Assembly (NCBI RefSeq): GCF_018986915.1
Contig: NZ_CP076723.1
Coordinates: 676,631-740,630, forward strand
Length of the DNA stretch: 64,000 bases
Source: Geomonas oryzisoli
GTDB lineage: Bacteria > Desulfobacterota > Desulfuromonadia > Geobacterales > Geobacteraceae
Direction: 5' to 3'
Position numbers and translations under genes: made by a program. The stretch's first letter is position 1, and each line of letters begins with the position of its first letter. This document shows positions 1 through 8,962 of the stretch, in pieces. A model generated the notes under the pieces. The model searched no databases, had not been told where the DNA came from, and saw nothing but the letters and a program-made list of their open reading frames with translations.

Positions 1-206
1 ACAACTTCCCTGAGATAGGTGAGGCCGAACTCTTTGACGATGCGTCCGCTGTTTGGATAGAAGGCAAGTCGTTCCACTGAGCGGATAACTTCACGGATAA
101 GCTTTTCCCCGATCTCCGGGACATGCTGGTCGCAGTACCATCTGCGGATCTCCTCCAGGTCCTCGACTGCCGAGATGGCGAAAGAGATGGAGAGTTTTCC
201 GGCCAT
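1..206 (-). CDS. RelE/ParE-family toxin, N-terminal part (runs off the left edge)
   Basis: The first 68 codons of a type II toxin read leftwards off the window. The N-terminus has the ParE/RelE helix pattern AVEDLEEIRRWY, followed by GEKLIREV and later PNSGRIVKEFG. Family members are small ribonucleases (RelE) or gyrase poisons (ParE); the part visible here does not decide which. The ATG lies one base after the stop of the antitoxin gene, so the two are translationally coupled, with the antitoxin first. The C-terminal catalytic or gyrase-binding residues are outside the window, so integrity cannot be judged. Confidence 0.8.
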   Translation of the reverse strand, partial: MAGKLSISFAISAVEDLEEIRRWYCDQHVPEIGEKLIREVIRSVERLAFYPNSGRIVKEFGLTYLREV

Positions 207-207
207 G

Positions 208-480
208 TCACACAAGCCCGAGTCGCTTCTTCACCTCATCGAGATCCAGTTCCCGCCCCTGTTCCAGGTCCATGAGGCCTTGCACGACCCCGCGCAGAAA
301 GGCGCGCTCCTCCGTCCCTGCCTCATAATCTTCCAGGGATTGGACCACAGCCACACCGCGCCCCCTGCTGGTTAATAGGATTGGGCGGTGGGTCTTGTCG
401 GCCTGGCTGATGACCCTGCCGGGATTTACCTTCAGGTCGCTAAGCGGAACAACGTCTTCTGAAAACTTGATGCCAGACAT
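208..480 (-). CDS. Phd/YefM-family antitoxin
   Basis: A 90-residue protein starting MSGIKFSEDVVPLSDLK, with the Phd/YefM N-terminal DNA-binding pattern (S-D-L-K-x-N-P-G-R-V-I, then PILLTSRGRGVAVV). The acidic C-terminal tail (about residues 60-90, ending KKRLGLV) is where such antitoxins bind the toxin. A longer frame extends 30 codons upstream, but the ATG at 480 matches the family start. The toxin gene follows immediately. Members normally repress their own promoter, which would lie in the short gap 481-579. Confidence 0.85.
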   Translation of the reverse strand: MSGIKFSEDVVPLSDLKVNPGRVISQADKTHRPILLTSRGRGVAVVQSLEDYEAGTEERAFLRGVVQGLMDLEQGRELDLDEVKKRLGLV

Positions 481-579
481 GCGTGTCCTCCCGTCGTTTA
501 CTTCCGGGCCGATAATAGCACCGGTTAAAGGTACTTTCAAGGAGGCGGTCCCTGCAGGTGCATGAGGCAAAATAGCGGG

Positions 580-885
580 TCAGGCGGCGCGGGAGAAGGG
601 GCGGACTTCCGTTTCCAGGCGGCCCTGCAACGCCTCCAGCGCCACTTCCATGTCGTAGTGGTTCTGCAGGTTGAGCCAGAACTGGGCCTCCATGGCGAAG
701 AAACGGCCGAGCCGCAGTGCGGTGTCGGCAGTGATGGAGCGCCTGCCGTGGACGATCTCGTTGATGCGGCGAGGCGTGACTCCTATGTCTTTGGCCAGCC
801 TGTATTGCGTGATGCCCATCGGCTCGAGAAATTCGGCCAACAGTATTTGGCAGGGGTGAATGGGTGGAAAATCCCTTTTCGCCAT
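580..885 (-). CDS. higA: HigA-type antitoxin (XRE helix-turn-helix)
   Basis: A 101-residue helix-turn-helix protein starting MAKRDFPPIHPCQILLAEFL, matching the HigA/VapI family: the segment GITQYRLAKDIGV..RRINEIVHGRRSITADTALRL is the DNA-binding core and AQFWLNLQNHYDME the family's C-terminal helix. An AGGAGG ribosome site (about 892-897) precedes the ATG at 885. It lies 11 bases after the remnant higB, the usual toxin-first HigBA order. Since the toxin is broken, this is probably a solitary antitoxin or regulator. Confidence 0.9.
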   Translation of the reverse strand: MAKRDFPPIHPCQILLAEFLEPMGITQYRLAKDIGVTPRRINEIVHGRRSITADTALRLGRFFAMEAQFWLNLQNHYDMEVALEALQGRLETEVRPFSRAA

Positions 886-896
886 CTGCTGGCCTC

Positions 897-1167
897 CTAG
901 TGGTAGTCGACTATCTCCACCTCGCAGGCATTGCCATCGTGCCAGGTGAAGCAGATACGCCACCCGGATGCTGTGCTGGCCCGCCCGATCGCCCCGCAGC
1001 GCTTCCAGATTATTGGAAGGAGGGGCCCGCAGTGTCTCCAGCAAGGTGGCCGCATGCAGCATCGCAAGTTTCATCGCCGCAGTGCGCTGAATCGACTGCG
1101 GAAGCTTGCTGGAGAATCGGCCATGGAACAGCTTCTCGTTCTCTTTGTCCTTGAAGGACGTTATCAT
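897..1167 (-). pseudogene. higB: higB toxin gene broken by a frameshift
   Basis: The N-terminal part (MITSFKDKENEKLFHG ... LEALRGDRAGQHSIRV) and the C-terminal part (RICFTWHDGNACEVEIVDYH, then TAG) are both recognisable HigB/RelE-like sequence but in different frames. The junction is near 960. HigB proteins normally have about four residues (N-D-Q-W/Y) between these parts. The sequence fits loss of 11 nt between short GTG repeats, which shifts the frame and fuses the N-terminus to higA in one long artificial frame. No other damage is seen, so a sequencing error cannot be excluded, but 11 nt is long for that. Confidence 0.75.
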
Positions 1168-1269
1168 AGGTGTCATATCCTGTCGAGACAATAGCCGCCG
1201 GAACCATTGCCCCACTGCTGCGTCGATCTGCGACAACCTCCGGTGCTCCCGCCTCAAAATCCCGCCTAT

Positions 1270-1297
1270 ATTGTATATGTTGCGTATTGCTCGGCAA
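1270..1297 (-). promoter_or_regulatory. Candidate higBA promoter
   Basis: On the minus strand a TTGCCG -35 and a TACAAT -10 are separated by 16 bases. It lies about 100 bases upstream of the higB start. Pattern only. Confidence 0.35.
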
Positions 1298-1393
1298 AAT
1301 GTTACAAATATCGGTTAGCTGTCAAATACATTAAAACGGAAAGCTGCGCCATTTTAGTCGTTTAGGGATTGGCCCCCTTTCTGCTGGAAAATC

Positions 1394-2716
1394 ATGAAAC
1401 CTATTATTGCCATCGTCGGACGCCCCAACGTGGGAAAGTCCACCCTTTTCAACAGGCTGGTCGGGCGCCGTAAGGCGATGGTCGACGACATGCCCGGGGT
1501 GACCCGGGACAGAAACTACGCCGAGGTGAACCGCTTCGACATCCCCTTCATCCTGGTCGACACCGGCGGCTTCGAACCGGAAACCTCGGACAGGCTCTTG
1601 CAGCAGATGCGCGAGCAGTCCCGTTTCGCCATGGACGAGGCGGACCTGATCCTTTTCGTCATGGACGCCCGCGGCGGGCTCACCCCCGCCGACCGCGACG
1701 TCGTGGAGATGCTCAGGCGCATCAACAAGCCGGTCTTCTACATCATCAACAAGGTGGACGGCGAGAAGCAGGAGGCTGAGGCGGGCGACTTCTACTCGCT
1801 GGGGGTGGATCATGTCCACACCATCTCCGCCGAGCATAACCGCGGCGTGGGCGACCTCATGGACGAGGTGCTGGCCGCGCTTCCCTACAACCGCGACAAG
1901 GACGAGGACGAGGAGATCACCAAGATCGCCGTGGTCGGTCGCCCCAACGTGGGCAAATCCACCCTGGTGAACCGCCTGTTGGGCTACGAGCGCGTGGTGG
2001 CGAATCCCACCGCCGGCACCACCCGGGACGCGGTCGACACCCGCTTCACCGTGAACAAGAAGCCGTATCTGCTGATCGATACCGCCGGCATCCGCAGGAA
2101 GGGGAAGACGGTCCAGAAGATCGAGAAATACTCGGTGGTGGACGCCTTGCGCTCCATCGACCGTGCCGACGTGGTGCTCATCGTTTTGAACGCCGAGGAC
2201 GGGGTCACCGAGCAGGACACCAAGATCGCCGGCTACGCCTACGAGGCGGGGCGCGGCTGCATCTTCGTCGTGAACAAGTGGGACACGGTGCAAAAGGACA
2301 ACTCCACCATGGGGAAGTTCACCGAGGAAATCCGCCGCAACTTCAAGTACCTTCCCTTCGCGCCGATCCTGTTCGTGTCGGCCCAGAGCGGGCAGCGCAC
2401 CGGCAAGATCGTCGCCGAGGTGGACCTGGTGATGGAACAGTACTGCAAGAGGGTGAGCACCGGCGAGTTGAACCGCATCTTCAACCAGGCGGTGGATGAG
2501 AACCACGCACCGCTGGACGGCGGCAGGCGGGTGAAATTCTACTATGCGACGCAGGTGGGAGTGAAACCTCCTTCCTTTGTTGTCTTCACCAATCGCCCCG
2601 AGGGCATTCATTTTTCCTATGAGCGGTACATCATGAACCGTTTTAGAGAGGCATTCGGCTTCAGTGGCACTCCTTTAAAGCTTATTTTCCGCGGCAGAGA
2701 CAAGAAAGATACCTAA
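1394..2716 (+). CDS. der: Ribosome-assembly GTPase Der (EngA)
   Basis: 440 residues with the Der-specific tandem G domains. The first P-loop GRPNVGKST is at residues 9-17 and the second near residue 183. NKVD (about 119) and NKWD (about 295) are the guanine-recognition motifs. The C-terminal about 90 residues are the KH-like domain ([11 protein letters not shown], then VKFYYATQ). Der binds the 50S subunit and is needed for its maturation. The length is normal for the family. It appears to be transcribed alone; the next gene starts 81 bases downstream. Confidence 0.97.
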   Translation: MKPIIAIVGRPNVGKSTLFNRLVGRRKAMVDDMPGVTRDRNYAEVNRFDIPFILVDTGGFEPETSDRLLQQMREQSRFAMDEADLILFVMDARGGLTPADRDVVEMLRRINKPVFYIINKVDGEKQEAEAGDFYSLGVDHVHTISAEHNRGVGDLMDEVLAALPYNRDKDEDEEITKIAVVGRPNVGKSTLVNRLLGYERVVANPTAGTTRDAVDTRFTVNKKPYLLIDTAGIRRKGKTVQKIEKYSVVDALRSIDRADVVLIVLNAEDGVTEQDTKIAGYAYEAGRGCIFVVNKWDTVQKDNSTMGKFTEEIRRNFKYLPFAPILFVSAQSGQRTGKIVAEVDLVMEQYCKRVSTGELNRIFNQAVDENHAPLDGGRRVKFYYATQVGVKPPSFVVFTNRPEGIHFSYERYIMNRFREAFGFSGTPLKLIFRGRDKKDT

Positions 2717-2797
2717 ATCATTCTTTACTTAGCCGATACGATGGTTTAGTATGATGCCTATTTTTAACCCACCCCCTAACAACAGCGAGCGGCATCA

Positions 2798-4549
2798 ATG
2801 AGTCTAGTCGGCAATTTGGAAGATCTCGGCTTAGGCGAGATTCTGCAGATCGTGAGCCTCAGCAGGAGGTCCGGCGTGCTCGCCCTGGAAAGCAGGGGGC
2901 GGGAGGCGCGGGTGATCTTCCGCAACGGGCAGGTGATCCGCGCCACATCCTCGACCTTCCAGCAGAACCTGGGCGAGGTGCTGATCCAGCAGGGGGTCAT
3001 CGACCTCGGGATCCTGAAGCGCGCGCTCAGCATCCAGGCCGACGAAGGGTACACCCAGCTTCTGGGCGTGATCATGGTGGAGCGCTTCGGGGTGAGCGCC
3101 GACGCCATCGAGGCCGTGGTGCGCGAGCAGATCGAGAACGTGGTCTACTCGCTGTTCGCCTGGGCCGAAGGGACCTTCGAATTCGAACTGCAGGAGGTGA
3201 GCGACGGCGACAACGCCAGGCTGGACCCGGTGCAGTTCATGCTGAAGCAGGGGCTGAACCCGCAGTACCTGGCCATGGAAGGCTCCCGCATCATCGACGA
3301 GCAGCGCCACCGCGGCGAAGGGGGCGATGAGCAGGGAGGCCACCACGACGAATCGGTCGACTTCGCTTTCGACCTCCTGCAGGAGCCGTCCGCTGCTGCT
3401 CCAGCCACTCCCTCCCCCACACCCGATGTTTCCTTACCCCCCGTCCAAGCGCAACCCCAGGGAGCTTCCATCCCGGCCGCCGCGACCACCCCGCCTGCAG
3501 GCAACAACGGGGAGGGGAAGCCGCTGGTGCTGGTGGACGACGATCCGGCGACGCTCACGGTGCTCACCTCGCTCCTTGCACAGCAGGGGTACCGGGTGGA
3601 GCCCATGGAGCGCGGCGAAGACGCACTGATCCGGGTTGACTCCCTGTACCGTGACGGCGTGCGCCCCACGGTGCTGGTCGATCTGATCATGCCGCGCATG
3701 GACGGCACGGGGATCTTGGGCGGTCTGGAGCTCATGGAGCTGGTACGCAACAATTTCGCGGAACTGCCGCTACTGGGGCTCTCGGACTTCGAAAACGAAG
3801 AGGCGCAGCGCAAGATGCGCGGCCTGGGGATTCCGCTGTTGATGAAGCCGCTGAAGAGCGAGGTCGAGGAAACGCTCGACGTCTTCGCACCGCGGCTCAT
3901 GGCGGCACTGGAGAGTCTTAGCAGTCGCGCGGAGCAGGGCTTCACCAGCGTCAACATCGGCGACGAGCTGAGGCTGGAGATGGGCGAGGAACCCGCCCTG
4001 TACGCCCCGCAGCTGCACCAGAGCACCGGGCTGTCGCAGTTGCGCGGCATGCTCGAGGAACTGAACAATCCCCAACTTGGCGGCGGCATCATCCTTTTGG
4101 TGCTCCGCTTCGCCGCCGAGTTCGTAAACCGCGCGGTGGTGCTGCTGGTCAAGAAGGAAAGCATTCAGGGGCTGGGGCAGTTCGGCTTGCAGGACGGGGA
4201 CGGCAGCGCGGACTCGCGGGTACGTAACCTCGGCATTCCCAGGGGGGAGCCGTCGCTTTTCTCGGAGGTTCTCGAGACCCGGTTCCCGATGAAGGCGGAG
4301 GTCGATGCCTCCGTGTGGACTCACTACTTCCTCGAGCAGTTGGGCGGCGGGCGTCCCGCCGAGTACTTCGTGGGACCGATAGTGAGCGAAGGGAAGGTGG
4401 TCGCGGTCCTTTACGGTGACAACCTGCCCGAAGACAAGCCGATCGGCGACACCGATTCACTGGAGATTTTCCTGTGTCAGGCCGGCATAGCTATGGAAAA
4501 AGCCCTGTTGCAGCGCAGGCTGCAGGAACAGGGACGGGGAGAAATGTGA
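2798..4549 (+). CDS. DUF4388 (PatA-like) domain protein with internal receiver domain
   Basis: 583 residues. Residues 1-165 match the DUF4388/PatA N-terminal domain (start MSLVGNLEDLGLGEILQIVSL), found in delta-proteobacterial signalling proteins. A Pro/Ala/Gln-rich linker (about 195-240) leads to a receiver domain (LVLVDDDPATL..) whose likely phosphorylated Asp is D295 in VLVDLIMPRMDG. The C-terminal 190 residues resemble a GAF-like sensory fold but have no clear motif. It is the first gene of the chemotaxis-like operon and ends one base before the next start. Probable role: output or scaffold protein phosphorylated by the operon's CheA (inference). Confidence 0.8.
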   Translation: MSLVGNLEDLGLGEILQIVSLSRRSGVLALESRGREARVIFRNGQVIRATSSTFQQNLGEVLIQQGVIDLGILKRALSIQADEGYTQLLGVIMVERFGVSADAIEAVVREQIENVVYSLFAWAEGTFEFELQEVSDGDNARLDPVQFMLKQGLNPQYLAMEGSRIIDEQRHRGEGGDEQGGHHDESVDFAFDLLQEPSAAAPATPSPTPDVSLPPVQAQPQGASIPAAATTPPAGNNGEGKPLVLVDDDPATLTVLTSLLAQQGYRVEPMERGEDALIRVDSLYRDGVRPTVLVDLIMPRMDGTGILGGLELMELVRNNFAELPLLGLSDFENEEAQRKMRGLGIPLLMKPLKSEVEETLDVFAPRLMAALESLSSRAEQGFTSVNIGDELRLEMGEEPALYAPQLHQSTGLSQLRGMLEELNNPQLGGGIILLVLRFAAEFVNRAVVLLVKKESIQGLGQFGLQDGDGSADSRVRNLGIPRGEPSLFSEVLETRFPMKAEVDASVWTHYFLEQLGGGRPAEYFVGPIVSEGKVVAVLYGDNLPEDKPIGDTDSLEIFLCQAGIAMEKALLQRRLQEQGRGEM

Positions 4550-4550
4550 C

Positions 4551-4919
4551 GTGAAGAGGATACTGATAGCGGAAGATTCGAACACCATGCGTTCCATGCT
4601 GGTTTCGACCATAGACGAGCTGGAAAAATACACGATTGTGGAGGCCGCCAGCGGCTTCGAGGCGTTGCGTCTTTTGCCGCGCGAGCAGGTCGACCTGATC
4701 ATCACCGACATCAACATGCCCGACATCAACGGACTCGAGCTGATCAGCTACGTGCGCAACAACCCCAACTACCAGTCCATCCCGCTGTTCATCGTCTCCA
4801 CCGAGAGCGGCGAGAAGGATCTCGAGAAGGGGCTTGCGCTGGGCGCCAACGAGTACCTGGTGAAACCCTTCGACCCGGTGAAGCTGCAGGAACTGGTCTG
4901 CAAGTATTTGGGGGACTAA
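4551..4919 (+). CDS. CheY-like single-domain response regulator
   Basis: 122 residues, a bare receiver domain. The acidic pair is in LIAEDSNTMR, the phosphorylated Asp is D53 (LIITDINMPDING), Thr/Ser follows in FIVSTESGEKD, and the conserved Lys is in YLVKPFDP. GTG start, one base after the preceding stop, so translation is probably coupled. It is the likely phosphate acceptor from the CheA encoded next. A second paralogue closes the operon at 15892. Confidence 0.93.
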   Translation: MKRILIAEDSNTMRSMLVSTIDELEKYTIVEAASGFEALRLLPREQVDLIITDINMPDINGLELISYVRNNPNYQSIPLFIVSTESGEKDLEKGLALGANEYLVKPFDPVKLQELVCKYLGD

Positions 4920-4934
4920 ACGGCCCAACGGCCG

Positions 4935-5057
4935 TTCAAGGTTCAACGTTCGACGTTGAGCTGAGCCTTGGCAGCACCGGCGCAGTGACGGCGCGGTCAC
5001 CAATGAACTGATTCGAGAAATGCCGTAGCAAAACGTTGAACATTGAACATTGAACGT
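4935..5057. repeat. Heptamer-based inverted repeat upstream of cheA
   Basis: Left arm near 4935-4958 and right arm near 5031-5057 are built from 7-bp units of the type ACGTTGA/ACATTGA and their complement, separated by about 70 bases. The right arm ends 24 bases before the cheA ATG. A related cassette lies before cheW at 7954-8117. Confidence 0.7.
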
Positions 5058-5081
5058 CTTTTGCCTTTTGAAAGAGAGTCT

Positions 5082-7139
5082 ATGAGCGTTGAGGATAACA
5101 TTGGGAAAGCGTTGAAGGACTTCCTGGCCGAGGCCGAGGAGATCCTGGACCAGTTGAGCCTTGACCTGGTCTCGTTGAGTGACTGCGCCGACGGCGGGGA
5201 GTGCAGCCCCGATCTGGTCAACTCGGTATTCCGCGGGGCGCACTCCCTCAAGGGGCTGGCCGGGATGTTCGGGCTCTCCGATATCGCGGAACTTGGGCAC
5301 CATCTGGAAAACCTGCTCGATGCCCTGCGGCTGGGCAAGGTGGAATTGGACCAGGCCGTGGTGAGCACCCTGTTCGAGTCGACGGAACTCCTGGCGCAGC
5401 TGGTACGCAGCGCCGGCGAGACCGGCGGCGAGGGCGCCGACCTTTCCGGCGCCATGCAGCGCATCAACGACTGTCTGACCCGCGGCCCCAAGGCGAGCAA
5501 GGACTCCCCGCTGGCGCGCTTGAACATCCCCGAGCGGGTGCTGTCCTCGATGACCGAGTACGAGGAACACCGCCTGCTGGAAAACGTGAAGAAGGGGCGC
5601 CACATCCACTCGATCCGGGTGTCGCTCCTTTTGGCGAGTTTCGACTCCGACCTCATGGAGCTCACCGATGCCCTGAAGCAGGCGGGCGAGGTGATCAGCA
5701 CCCTTCCCTCGGCCTCCAGCGGGCTGGACGCGGGCATCGACTTCGAGATCCTGTTCGGCTCCGAGCTCTCGGCCGGCGCGCTCATGCCCATCATCGACCG
5801 CGAGCACCTGAGCATCACCACCTTCGGTGAGCAGGCCCAGGAGTCGGCGTCTGGCGGGGCGGATGCCGCGGCGCCCGCCGCCGAAGCAGGCGGTGCGGAA
5901 GGCGAGTTCCAGGCGCCGGTTCCCGGCGACGGCGGCGCCATCAGCGCCAAGAGCATGAGCCGGACCGTACGCGTCGACATCGGCAAACTCGACCTGTTGA
6001 TGAACATCGTGGGCGAGCTGGTGCTCTCCCACTCGATGATCGCCGACGTCGCCGCCCGCATGCGCCGCGACGGCCTCATTGTCCCGTCCCAGGAGTTGAA
6101 CAAGGCGGCCAAGGGGCTCGAGAAAAAACTCTCGGAACTGCAGAAAGGGGTCATGGAGATCAGGATGATCCCGGTCGGGCAGCTCTTCGACAAGATGACC
6201 CGGATCATCCGCAAGATCGCCCGCGAGCAGGGGAAGAAGGTCGAGCTGAAACTCTACGGCGCCGATACGGAGCTCGACAAGCTGATCATCGAGGACATCT
6301 CCGACCCGGTCATGCACATCGTGCGAAACAGCATCGACCACGGCATCGAGACCCCCGAGGCGCGTCTGGCCGCGGGCAAGGACGAGAAGGGGACCATCAC
6401 GCTTTCCTCCTACCAGAAGGGGAACCACGTGGTGATCCAGATCGACGACGACGGCGGCGGCATCGACGTGGCACGGGTGAAGCAGAAGGCGGTGAAGCTC
6501 GGCATCATCTCTTCCGCCGACGAGGTGAGCGACCGCGACGCGCTCGATTTCATCTTCCGCCCCGGCTTCTCCACCACCGAGACGGTGAGCGAGATCTCCG
6601 GCCGCGGCGTGGGCATGGACGTGGTGCGCACCAACATCGCAGCGCTCTCCGGCCTCATCGATGTGGAAAACTTCCCGGGGCAGGGGGCGCGTTTCGTCAT
6701 CACCCTCCCGATCACGCTGGCCATCATCAAGGCGCTGATCATCTCCACCGCGGGGCGCACCTATGCGCTCCCCATCACCTCGGTGCTCGAGAGCATCATC
6801 GTGGAGCAGAAGGAGATCAAGACCGTCGAGCGCAAGGAAGTGATCCAGCTGCGCGAAACGACCCTGCCCCTGTTGCGCCTCTCCGATCTCTTCGAGCTGA
6901 AGAGCGCGCAGGCCGCGCCGGAGAGTTGCTACGTGGTCGTGGTCGGGGTCGCCGAGAAGCGGCTGGGTCTCGTGGTCGATGACCTCTTGGGGCAGCAGGA
7001 TATCGTCATCAAGTCCATCGGCGACACCTTCGCCGGGTTCCGGGGCATCTCCGGCGCCGCGGATCTCGGCGACCAGCGCACCATCCTGGTGCTCGACGTC
7101 GGCAGCGTCATCGCCGAGGCCACTCGGGGGAGTGCCTGA
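5082..7139 (+). CDS. cheA: Chemotaxis histidine kinase CheA
   Basis: 685 residues in classic order: Hpt (P1) domain with phospho-His H54 in GAHSLKG, a variable middle region, the dimerisation segment (DIGKLDLLMNIVGELV), the HATPase domain (N box HIVRNSIDHG from H412; G box DDDGGGID; GRGVGMDVV), and a C-terminal CheW-like domain. The ATG at 5082 is preferred over an upstream TTG because a GAGAG site precedes it and MSVEDN starts the Hpt domain. It phosphorylates CheY-type receivers and CheB, with two CheW couplers encoded downstream. No receptor gene lies in this operon, so input must come from receptors elsewhere or from an unconventional partner. Confidence 0.96.
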   Translation: MSVEDNIGKALKDFLAEAEEILDQLSLDLVSLSDCADGGECSPDLVNSVFRGAHSLKGLAGMFGLSDIAELGHHLENLLDALRLGKVELDQAVVSTLFESTELLAQLVRSAGETGGEGADLSGAMQRINDCLTRGPKASKDSPLARLNIPERVLSSMTEYEEHRLLENVKKGRHIHSIRVSLLLASFDSDLMELTDALKQAGEVISTLPSASSGLDAGIDFEILFGSELSAGALMPIIDREHLSITTFGEQAQESASGGADAAAPAAEAGGAEGEFQAPVPGDGGAISAKSMSRTVRVDIGKLDLLMNIVGELVLSHSMIADVAARMRRDGLIVPSQELNKAAKGLEKKLSELQKGVMEIRMIPVGQLFDKMTRIIRKIAREQGKKVELKLYGADTELDKLIIEDISDPVMHIVRNSIDHGIETPEARLAAGKDEKGTITLSSYQKGNHVVIQIDDDGGGIDVARVKQKAVKLGIISSADEVSDRDALDFIFRPGFSTTETVSEISGRGVGMDVVRTNIAALSGLIDVENFPGQGARFVITLPITLAIIKALIISTAGRTYALPITSVLESIIVEQKEIKTVERKEVIQLRETTLPLLRLSDLFELKSAQAAPESCYVVVVGVAEKRLGLVVDDLLGQQDIVIKSIGDTFAGFRGISGAADLGDQRTILVLDVGSVIAEATRGSA

Positions 7140-7939
7140 TGTACAAGGAATTTTACGGCCTCACCGAGAAGCCCTTCAGCAAGACCCCCGATCCCCGCTT
7201 CCTGTACATGAGCTCGGGGCACCAGGAGGCGCTGGCGCGGCTTGAGTACGCGGTTGAGGAGAGCGAGATCGCCCTGCTGACCGGCGACATCGGCTGCGGC
7301 AAGACCACCATCTCGCGTGCCCTCATGGACCGGATGGGGGATCGTTACCACTTCATGTTCGTGTTCAACCCGCGCCTGACCGCCGATGAACTGTTGCGGG
7401 TGATCGCCTCCGGGCTGCAGGTGAACGAGCCGTCGCTGCAGAAGGACCAGCTCCTGAAGGAGATCACCACCGCGCTGTACCGGCTGCACGGCGAGGGGCG
7501 GGTGCCGGTGGTGGTGATCGACGAGGCGCAGATGATCCCGGACCGGGAGCTCTTCGACGAGCTGCGCCTTCTGACCAATTTCCAGCTCGACGACCGCAAC
7601 CTGGTGAGCGTGATCATCATGGGGCAGCCGGAGCTGCGCGAGATGCTGGCCTCCCCGGTGTACGAGCCGTTCCGTCAGCGCATCTCGCTCAACTTCCACC
7701 TGGCCCCCCTGGGGCTGGAGGAGACGCTGGAGTACCTCGACTTCAGGATCGTGGCGGCCGGCGGCGAGCCGGGGCTCTTCTCCCCGGATGCCGTGCAGAG
7801 GATCTACGAGCTTTCCGGCGGGGTGCCGCGCCGCATCAACGCCGTGGCCACCAACGCGCTTTTGATCGGCTACGGCAGGGACGCCGCCTGGATCGATGCC
7901 GCCATAATCGAAGAAACCGCGGCGGAGCTGCTGGCTTAA
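7139..7939 (+). CDS. ExeA/GspA-like AAA ATPase
   Basis: 266 residues, start MYKEFYGLTEKPFSKTPDPRFLY, the hallmark of the ExeA family. Walker A is GDIGCGKTT (about residues 44-52) and Walker B is VVVIDEAQMI. The remainder is an AAA+ lid (PRRINAVATNALL). ExeA proteins usually drive assembly of secretins or pilus machinery at the inner membrane, often through a peptidoglycan-binding tail; this one ends after the ATPase and lacks that tail. Its ATG overlaps the last base of the cheA stop. Its place inside a chemotaxis operon suggests ATP-driven assembly or positioning of an envelope machine controlled by the pathway (inference). Confidence 0.88.
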   Translation: MYKEFYGLTEKPFSKTPDPRFLYMSSGHQEALARLEYAVEESEIALLTGDIGCGKTTISRALMDRMGDRYHFMFVFNPRLTADELLRVIASGLQVNEPSLQKDQLLKEITTALYRLHGEGRVPVVVIDEAQMIPDRELFDELRLLTNFQLDDRNLVSVIIMGQPELREMLASPVYEPFRQRISLNFHLAPLGLEETLEYLDFRIVAAGGEPGLFSPDAVQRIYELSGGVPRRINAVATNALLIGYGRDAAWIDAAIIEETAAELLA

Positions 7940-7953
7940 CCCCCGTTAGGGGC

Positions 7954-8117
7954 GGTTCAACGTTCAATGTTCGACCGCTTGGCCCTCTCCGTCATCCTCA
8001 CGGTGGCGGCCTGTCCTGCCGCTACAGGCGGAGCAGTAAAAGCATTACGTGCTGCCAGGAATACTGGGGCTGTCGGCATGGGACGTCTATCGAACGTTGA
8101 ACGTTGAACGTTGAACG
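7954..8117. repeat. Heptamer-based inverted repeat upstream of cheW
   Basis: Left arm at about 7954-7975. The right arm at about 8090-8117 holds consecutive ACGTTGA heptamers. The intervening ~115 bases are not coding. It ends 24 bases before the cheW ATG, the same geometry as the cassette before cheA. Confidence 0.7.
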
Positions 8118-8140
8118 GCTTTTCAAGTTTTGAGGTTTCG

Positions 8141-8944
8141 ATGAATCTTGCAGAGATCAGAAAGAAGGCTTCCCGCGGAGAGGCACAGGAGGCAACGGCA
8201 CGCGAAGCGGCGCCGCAGCAGGGGTGGCAGGCGCCCCGGGCCGAGCCCGTGCCTGCGCCGGCGGCGACGGAGCCGCAGCCCGAAGTGGCGGTAGCCCTCG
8301 AGGAGTTTTCCGTCCCGGAGCCCTTCGTGCCTGAACCCGTGGATCCCGACCCGCTGCCGCGCGCCTCTGCCCCGGCCTGGCAGGCCGAGCAGTTCGACCC
8401 GCCCTACCAGTACCAGGACGAGCCCGACGAGTTCGACCCGGTCGCCGTCATCCTCAAGGGGCGCGAGTCCGCTTCCTTCGAGAGCGAAACCCTGCAGCAG
8501 GAGGTCGTGGACGCGGCCAGTGTCGAGCTGCTCTGTTTCCGGGTGGCGAGCGAGGAATACGCCATCAGCATCATGGACATCAAGGAGATCATCAAGCCCC
8601 GCGAGGTGACCGAGGTCCCCCGGGTGCCGTCCTTTGTGCGCGGCATCCTGTCGCTGCGCGGCAACATCATCCCCGTCTTCGACATGAAGAACCGGCTGGG
8701 GCTGTCCGACGGGGCGGTCTCGGACCGCGAACGGATCGTGGTGGTCAAGCGTCAGGGGGGCTACGCGGGCGTGCTGGTCGACGAGGTGGTGCAGGTGGTC
8801 CGCATCGCGGAAGGGGGGATCGAACCTCCGCCGGTGGTGCTGGAAGGGATCGATCGCGAGTTCGTGCAGGGAATCGGCCGGGTCGGCGGCAGGATGCTGA
8901 TCCTGCTCGACATGGAAAAGGTCTTGGATGTGGGTCTCTTGTAG
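8141..8944 (+). CDS. cheW: CheW-like coupling protein with long N-terminal extension
   Basis: 267 residues. The first ~130 are a Pro/Ala/Glu-rich low-complexity extension (MNLAEIRKKASRGEAQEAT...). The C-terminal ~140 are a CheW domain (LLCFRVASEEYAISIMDIKEI; VPSFVRGILSLRGNIIPVFDM). CheW links CheA to receptors; the extension is not part of the normal family. The ATG at 8141 has a TGAGGT site, better than an upstream TTG inside the repeat. It is separated from the preceding gene by the heptamer repeat. The second, minimal CheW at 9367 suggests the two couplers have different partners. Confidence 0.92.
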   Translation: MNLAEIRKKASRGEAQEATAREAAPQQGWQAPRAEPVPAPAATEPQPEVAVALEEFSVPEPFVPEPVDPDPLPRASAPAWQAEQFDPPYQYQDEPDEFDPVAVILKGRESASFESETLQQEVVDAASVELLCFRVASEEYAISIMDIKEIIKPREVTEVPRVPSFVRGILSLRGNIIPVFDMKNRLGLSDGAVSDRERIVVVKRQGGYAGVLVDEVVQVVRIAEGGIEPPPVVLEGIDREFVQGIGRVGGRMLILLDMEKVLDVGLL

Positions 8945-8962
8945 AGCCGTGGTGCAGGGGGG

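Noticed and set aside
580..1257. Single 225-codon gene joining higB and higA
   Set aside because: The join comes from the frameshift in higB; the middle (AYLLHLARWQCLRGG) is out-of-frame translation and higA has its own ribosome site and start.
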